A stretch of DNA of 8,616 nucleotides, from contig JAOZNY010000127.1 of the NCBI GenBank assembly GCA_029933565.1, positions 1 to 8,616 of the forward strand. Direction: 5' to 3'. Below, in pieces: positions 6,601 through 8,616 of the stretch. This DNA is from Bacteroidales bacterium (GTDB taxonomy: Bacteria; Bacteroidota; Bacteroidia; Bacteroidales; F082). The notes under the pieces are model-generated. The model was not told the origin of the DNA, ran no database searches, and saw only the letters and a program-made list of their open reading frames with translations. A program made the position numbers and the translations under genes. Position 1 is the first letter of the stretch. Each line of letters begins with the position of its first letter.

Positions 6601-7654
6601 CACTATCGCTTGAGCGATAAATGCCACTTTGATATGAAAAGAAATAAACATATTCAGGATTTGCTTCGGTTACGGCAATTTGAACCCTGCTGTTAGTAGG
6701 AAGTCCTGTTGTTTGTGTAAAATTCTCTCCTCCATCGGTAGAACGGAAAAAACTTTGAGTGTTTGCATAAATAATATTTGGATTTCCGGGTTTAAACTCA
6801 ATATCGTCAATATTACCATTTTTAACATTATACCAACTTGCTCCGGCATCAATTGTTTTAAACAAACCACTTGTTGTGGCAGCAAACAAAATATCCGGAT
6901 TATCGGGATTGATTAAAAGTTTTGCTATGGTACGATTTTGAGAAATTGACCAATCCATACCCGTTACTTCCCACGTAGAACCACCATCAGTAGATTTTAA
7001 AACACCAATACTATAATTGTCAGAGGCATCCTTATCTCCCGTACCAATATAAATAATATCAGTATTGGTAGGATGAATTGCAATGGCAGAAACACCAAGA
7101 ACGGGTAAATCATCTGTCAACACCTCCCAGTCGGCACCTTCGTTGGTGGTTTTCCACAAGCCTCCTGCCGGCGCACCAATATATAAAGTGTTGGCATCAA
7201 ACGGGTCGCGTGCAATTACGTTTATTCGTCCAAGCCCGGGATTCCAATGCCCTGTAACATCTTCAGAAGTTGCCGGTCCCATAGCTTCCCATTCTGCTTC
7301 TGTTCGATAATTATTTAAAGGATACTCCTTATAGAAGTCCATCATCTCGTTCCAGGCCTGTGGGTGATTTAAACGATTTCCACTTGGAAATACACGCTGC
7401 TCCATAAACCATTCCCAACGTTTAAATTGCTTCCAGCCTGAACCTTTTCCCTTATCCCTATCCTTAAAATAGGCGTTAAATGCAGATTTAACTTCATAAA
7501 AATTAACATTTGGGTCTTTCATCATATCTATCCAGTAAGGATTTTCTGAATAGTTTTTAATATCTGAAATCTGCTTCTGAACAGTCTGTGCTTTGACTAC
7601 AGTAAGACTTCCAATTATTAGAAATAAGAGGATGATAGAATTGAATCGTTTCAT
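3668..7654 (-). CDS. Secreted Asp-box (BNR/sortilin-like) beta-propeller protein with T9SS type A sorting domain
   Basis: The product has 1328 residues. A signal peptide (about 1-22, ending VVKA-QTVQ) is followed by an N-terminal module (about 23-140) containing KGSGWKQFKRWEWFMEQRV. The propeller region (about 140-742) carries about eleven Asp-box motifs S/T-x-D-x-G-x-x-W/F, including STDGGSTW (221), STDGGENF (305), SIDNGNTW (441), TTDGGDNW (608) and SYDGGDNW (656), and closes with YGRGLWES. Two related CARDB-like domains follow (about 750-855 and 860-970), each opening with a G-D-D...GET motif. A jelly-roll-like domain with DFETGDF and WVDNI lies at about 973-1112, an Ig-like domain at about 1116-1228, and the T9SS type A sorting domain at about 1243-1328 (VYPNPFRNET, GVYTYSL, GKIILNQ). 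It should cross the inner membrane by Sec and the outer membrane by T9SS, ending at the surface or outside. Asp-box propellers include sialidases and sortilin-like binding proteins; no catalytic set was recognised, so the ligand or substrate is unknown. The ATG at 7654 begins the signal peptide. Confidence 0.9.
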   Translation of the reverse strand: MKRFNSIILLFLIIGSLTVVKAQTVQKQISDIKNYSENPYWIDMMKDPNVNFYEVKSAFNAYFKDRDKGKGSGWKQFKRWEWFMEQRVFPSGNRLNHPQAWNEMMDFYKEYPLNNYRTEAEWEAMGPATSEDVTGHWNPGLGRINVIARDPFDANTLYIGAPAGGLWKTTNEGADWEVLTDDLPVLGVSAIAIHPTNTDIIYIGTGDKDASDNYSIGVLKSTDGGSTWEVTGMDWSISQNRTIAKLLINPDNPDILFAATTSGLFKTIDAGASWYNVKNGNIDDIEFKPGNPNIIYANTQSFFRSTDGGENFTQTTGLPTNSRVQIAVTEANPEYVYFFSYQSGIYRSSDSGESFTMQSTEPNQGSQGWYDLAFAVSHTNAEEVHLGEINTWRSLNGGVSWVKTTDWTWDNPIGYTHCDIHEMVFYEGTLYVGSDGLVSKSIDNGNTWTNLTEGICIRQFYRIGGSKTNPYKILGGSQDNGTSVYSTDHWHEWLGADGMECCVNHLDESIVYGTSQGGSFYKSNNGGNFGGVSISQPGGGAWVTPFVMHPVDPEILFVGLSEVRKTTNGMSSWTTISSLGGNNINNMCISQSDPDYLYITKSSSIYRTTDGGDNWDNISAGLPDLHISYVAVHPLYPETVAVSLSGFDTGDKVFVSYDGGDNWINYSVNLPNIPANCVIFNDDENNGIYVGMDVGCYYRDNSLTEWEPFMTGLPNVIVNELEIHYESGKIRAATYGRGLWESDIHPIVPVDITVSYIVNSGDDDIIEFGETVSLDVTLKNNMEETAEDVNMTIAFESQYVIITDSTEFFGNIAAGDSVFIEGAYSFDVISSVPDDYDIKLSTHITSSNNLWDGKINLTAFAPLIENDEIVINDGDDGKLDAGETADLDLNFKNMGGATAENVEIAVSTLDPYAFIINTTASFDTLHPDDIGQMIITIVVDESTPIGHIINLYVEIEGDNNYFTNDTIGLQVGSLYEDFETGDFTKFAWEFEGVAYWEIEDVEVFEGDYSSVSGDIDDSQESWMFVEVDVLADGEMSFYKKVSCENDPNGTGYDFLAFFVDDQERGRWDGEVDWSKETFSVTKGNHTLKWLYYKDYSVSEGSDCAWVDNIIMPPIDNGIPLLYVGAESIYKIMSPDQIYVDTLSIINLGGGALEVELEVAERDSKGFDREISWLSLNPELDILSAGEISKVEMSFDTWDMEDGDYYCNIIVTDNVDDELLIPVTLVVDKTVGFIDFENNDESVVVYPNPFRNETKIYFNLSEAKNVKLEIFNLMGDKIISLIDNTIFKEGWHNIVWNGNNNQNTFVPNGVYTYSLTTDKTYTGKIILNQ

Positions 7655-7715
7655 TGGTTTTGATTTAAAAAAGATAGACCTTTGATCTACAAATTGGTTT
7701 TTGAAATAATTAATG

Positions 7716-7746
7716 CAAATATAATTAGTTTCAGTTCAAACTAAAA
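7716..7746 (-). promoter_or_regulatory. Candidate promoter of the propeller gene
   Basis: On the minus strand TATATTTG (7723-7716) matches TAnnTTTG exactly. A TTTT (7746-7743), three of four bases of the -33 TTTG box, lies 19 bases upstream. Transcription would start near 7710, leaving a leader of about 55 bases before the ATG at 7654. A full TTTG also occurs at 7740-7737, but its 13-base spacing is too short. No Shine-Dalgarno sequence is present; the bases before the ATG are A-rich. Confidence 0.45.
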
Positions 7747-7758
7747 CTACTACATTTG
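7729..7758 (+). promoter_or_regulatory. Candidate promoter of the short-chain dehydrogenase gene
   Basis: TACATTTG (7751-7758) matches the -7 consensus TAnnTTTG exactly. TTTC (7729-7732), a three-of-four match to the -33 box, lies 18 bases upstream. The -7 element ends 44 bases before the ATG at 7803. This promoter overlaps the divergent candidate for the propeller gene, so the two may compete for polymerase. Confidence 0.45.
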
Positions 7759-7802
7759 AATACTTAATTCCCATAATATAATGAGATTAACAATTTGTAT
7801 CT

Positions 7803-8609
7803 ATGACTAATAAAACAATATTAATTACTGGAGCCACCGATGGAATTGGCAAACAAACTGCTTTTGAACTGGCAAAACTGGGTCACAAAGTTATTGTTCA
7901 TGGCAGGAATAAGAAAAAAAGCCAGGAGGTAACCAATGAACTGATTCAACTTAGTGGGAACGAAAACCTAAAGCATGTATACTCCGACCTTAGTAGTTTT
8001 GAGGAGATACAAAAAATGTCGGACTGCATAAAAAAGAAGTACGACAGAATTGATGTCCTGATTAACAATGCAGCAGTATTTATGAACGACAGAGTTATTC
8101 TTCCCAACGGATTTGAAACAAGTTTTATGGTAAATCATATGGCAGTGTTTGCCCTTACTGATGCTCTTTTGCCCTTGCTAAAAGAAACTAAAACTTCAAG
8201 AATTGTTAATGTTAGTTCGATGGCACAATCGGGGACCATGGATTTTGATAACCTGAATGGTGAGAAATATTTTGACGCTTATAATGCTTACGCAGTTTCG
8301 AAACTTGAAAATGTGCTTTTCACCTATAAACTTCATAGAATGCTAAAGGGGAAAAGCCCAACAGTTAACTGCCTTCATCCAGGTGTGATTAGTACCAAAT
8401 TGCTACATGCAGGCTGGGGGATTGGCGGAGGCAGTCTTGAGCAGGGTGCAAGTACTTCTGTCTTTTTAGCAAGTAGTGACGAAGTGGAAAATGTGAGCGG
8501 TAAGTATTTTGTAAATTCACAGCAACAGAAATCATCAGCCATTTCCTACGACCAGAAAATACAGGATAGGCTTTGGGAGATAAGTGAGGAACTTATGGAA
8601 GGACATTAG
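7803..8609 (+). CDS. Short-chain dehydrogenase/reductase (SDR), retinol-dehydrogenase-like, probably NADP(H)-dependent
   Basis: The 268-residue protein has the classical SDR pattern in order: the nucleotide-binding glycine motif TGATDGIG (9-16), Arg35 in HGR after beta-2, which favours NADP(H), SDLSS (61-65) near the adenine ring, NNAA (88-91), Asn111, VNVSSMA with the catalytic serine (138/139), the catalytic pair Tyr163 and Lys167 in YAVSK, and HPGVISTKL (192-200). All catalytic residues are present and the length is normal, so it should be an active cytoplasmic oxidoreductase acting on a carbonyl or alcohol. The motif style resembles the retinol dehydrogenase/WW-oxidoreductase-like branch, but the substrate cannot be inferred. 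It is transcribed divergently from the propeller gene and has no visible functional link to it. The ATG at 7803 starts just before the first beta strand; no Shine-Dalgarno sequence is seen. Confidence 0.92.
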   Translation: MTNKTILITGATDGIGKQTAFELAKLGHKVIVHGRNKKKSQEVTNELIQLSGNENLKHVYSDLSSFEEIQKMSDCIKKKYDRIDVLINNAAVFMNDRVILPNGFETSFMVNHMAVFALTDALLPLLKETKTSRIVNVSSMAQSGTMDFDNLNGEKYFDAYNAYAVSKLENVLFTYKLHRMLKGKSPTVNCLHPGVISTKLLHAGWGIGGGSLEQGASTSVFLASSDEVENVSGKYFVNSQQQKSSAISYDQKIQDRLWEISEELMEGH

Positions 8610-8616
8610 TAATTGG

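Noticed and set aside
4400..7310. Short open frames on both strands inside the propeller gene
   Set aside because: All are 60-94 codons, lie within the strongly supported 1328-codon frame, and encode low-complexity translations with no recognisable domain or start signal.
3668..7654. Sialidase assignment for the Asp-box protein
   Set aside because: Asp-boxes alone mark propeller structure. No arginine triad or other sialidase active-site pattern was recognised.

Overview
This 8.6 kb window most likely comes from a bacterium of the phylum Bacteroidota (Marinilabiliales- or Bacteroidales-like, which is inference). The evidence is the low GC content, a type IX secretion (T9SS) C-terminal sorting domain, a membrane-anchored LytTR regulator, TAnnTTTG-type promoter elements, and the absence of Shine-Dalgarno sequences before the genes. 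There are four complete protein genes and the first codons of a fifth. No rRNA, tRNA, CRISPR array, transposase or prophage gene was seen.

Layout from left to right: (1) 1-32, minus strand, the start of a gene with a signal-peptide-like N-terminus, preceded by a good promoter at 68-100. (2) 112-235, two adjacent degenerate tandem arrays, one of about 20-bp units and one of 8-bp units. (3) 273-1163, minus, a four-helix membrane LytTR transcription regulator, with a near-consensus promoter (1219-1247) and a perfect 7-bp palindrome (1194-1212) where transcription should begin. (4) 1282-3312, minus, a secreted CotH-type protein kinase fused to a lamin-tail domain. (5) 3313-3667, a 355-bp spacer unusually rich in secondary structure: a long A/T-arm inverted repeat and a compound palindromic element with mutually exclusive stems. 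(6) 3668-7654, minus, a 1328-residue secreted Asp-box (BNR) beta-propeller protein with two CARDB-like domains, a jelly-roll-like domain and a T9SS type A sorting domain. (7) 7655-7802, a divergent intergenic region with overlapping promoter candidates. (8) 7803-8609, plus, a short-chain dehydrogenase.

The minus-strand genes look like separate transcription units rather than one tight operon, because the gaps are 118 to 355 bp and carry promoters or hairpins. Two encode exported proteins and one a membrane-bound regulator, so the common theme is the cell surface. A functional link between the CotH kinase and the propeller protein is only a guess from adjacency. I do not see a clear new multi-gene system. 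The least explained sequence is the structured spacer at 3362-3667 and the paired tandem arrays at 112-235.
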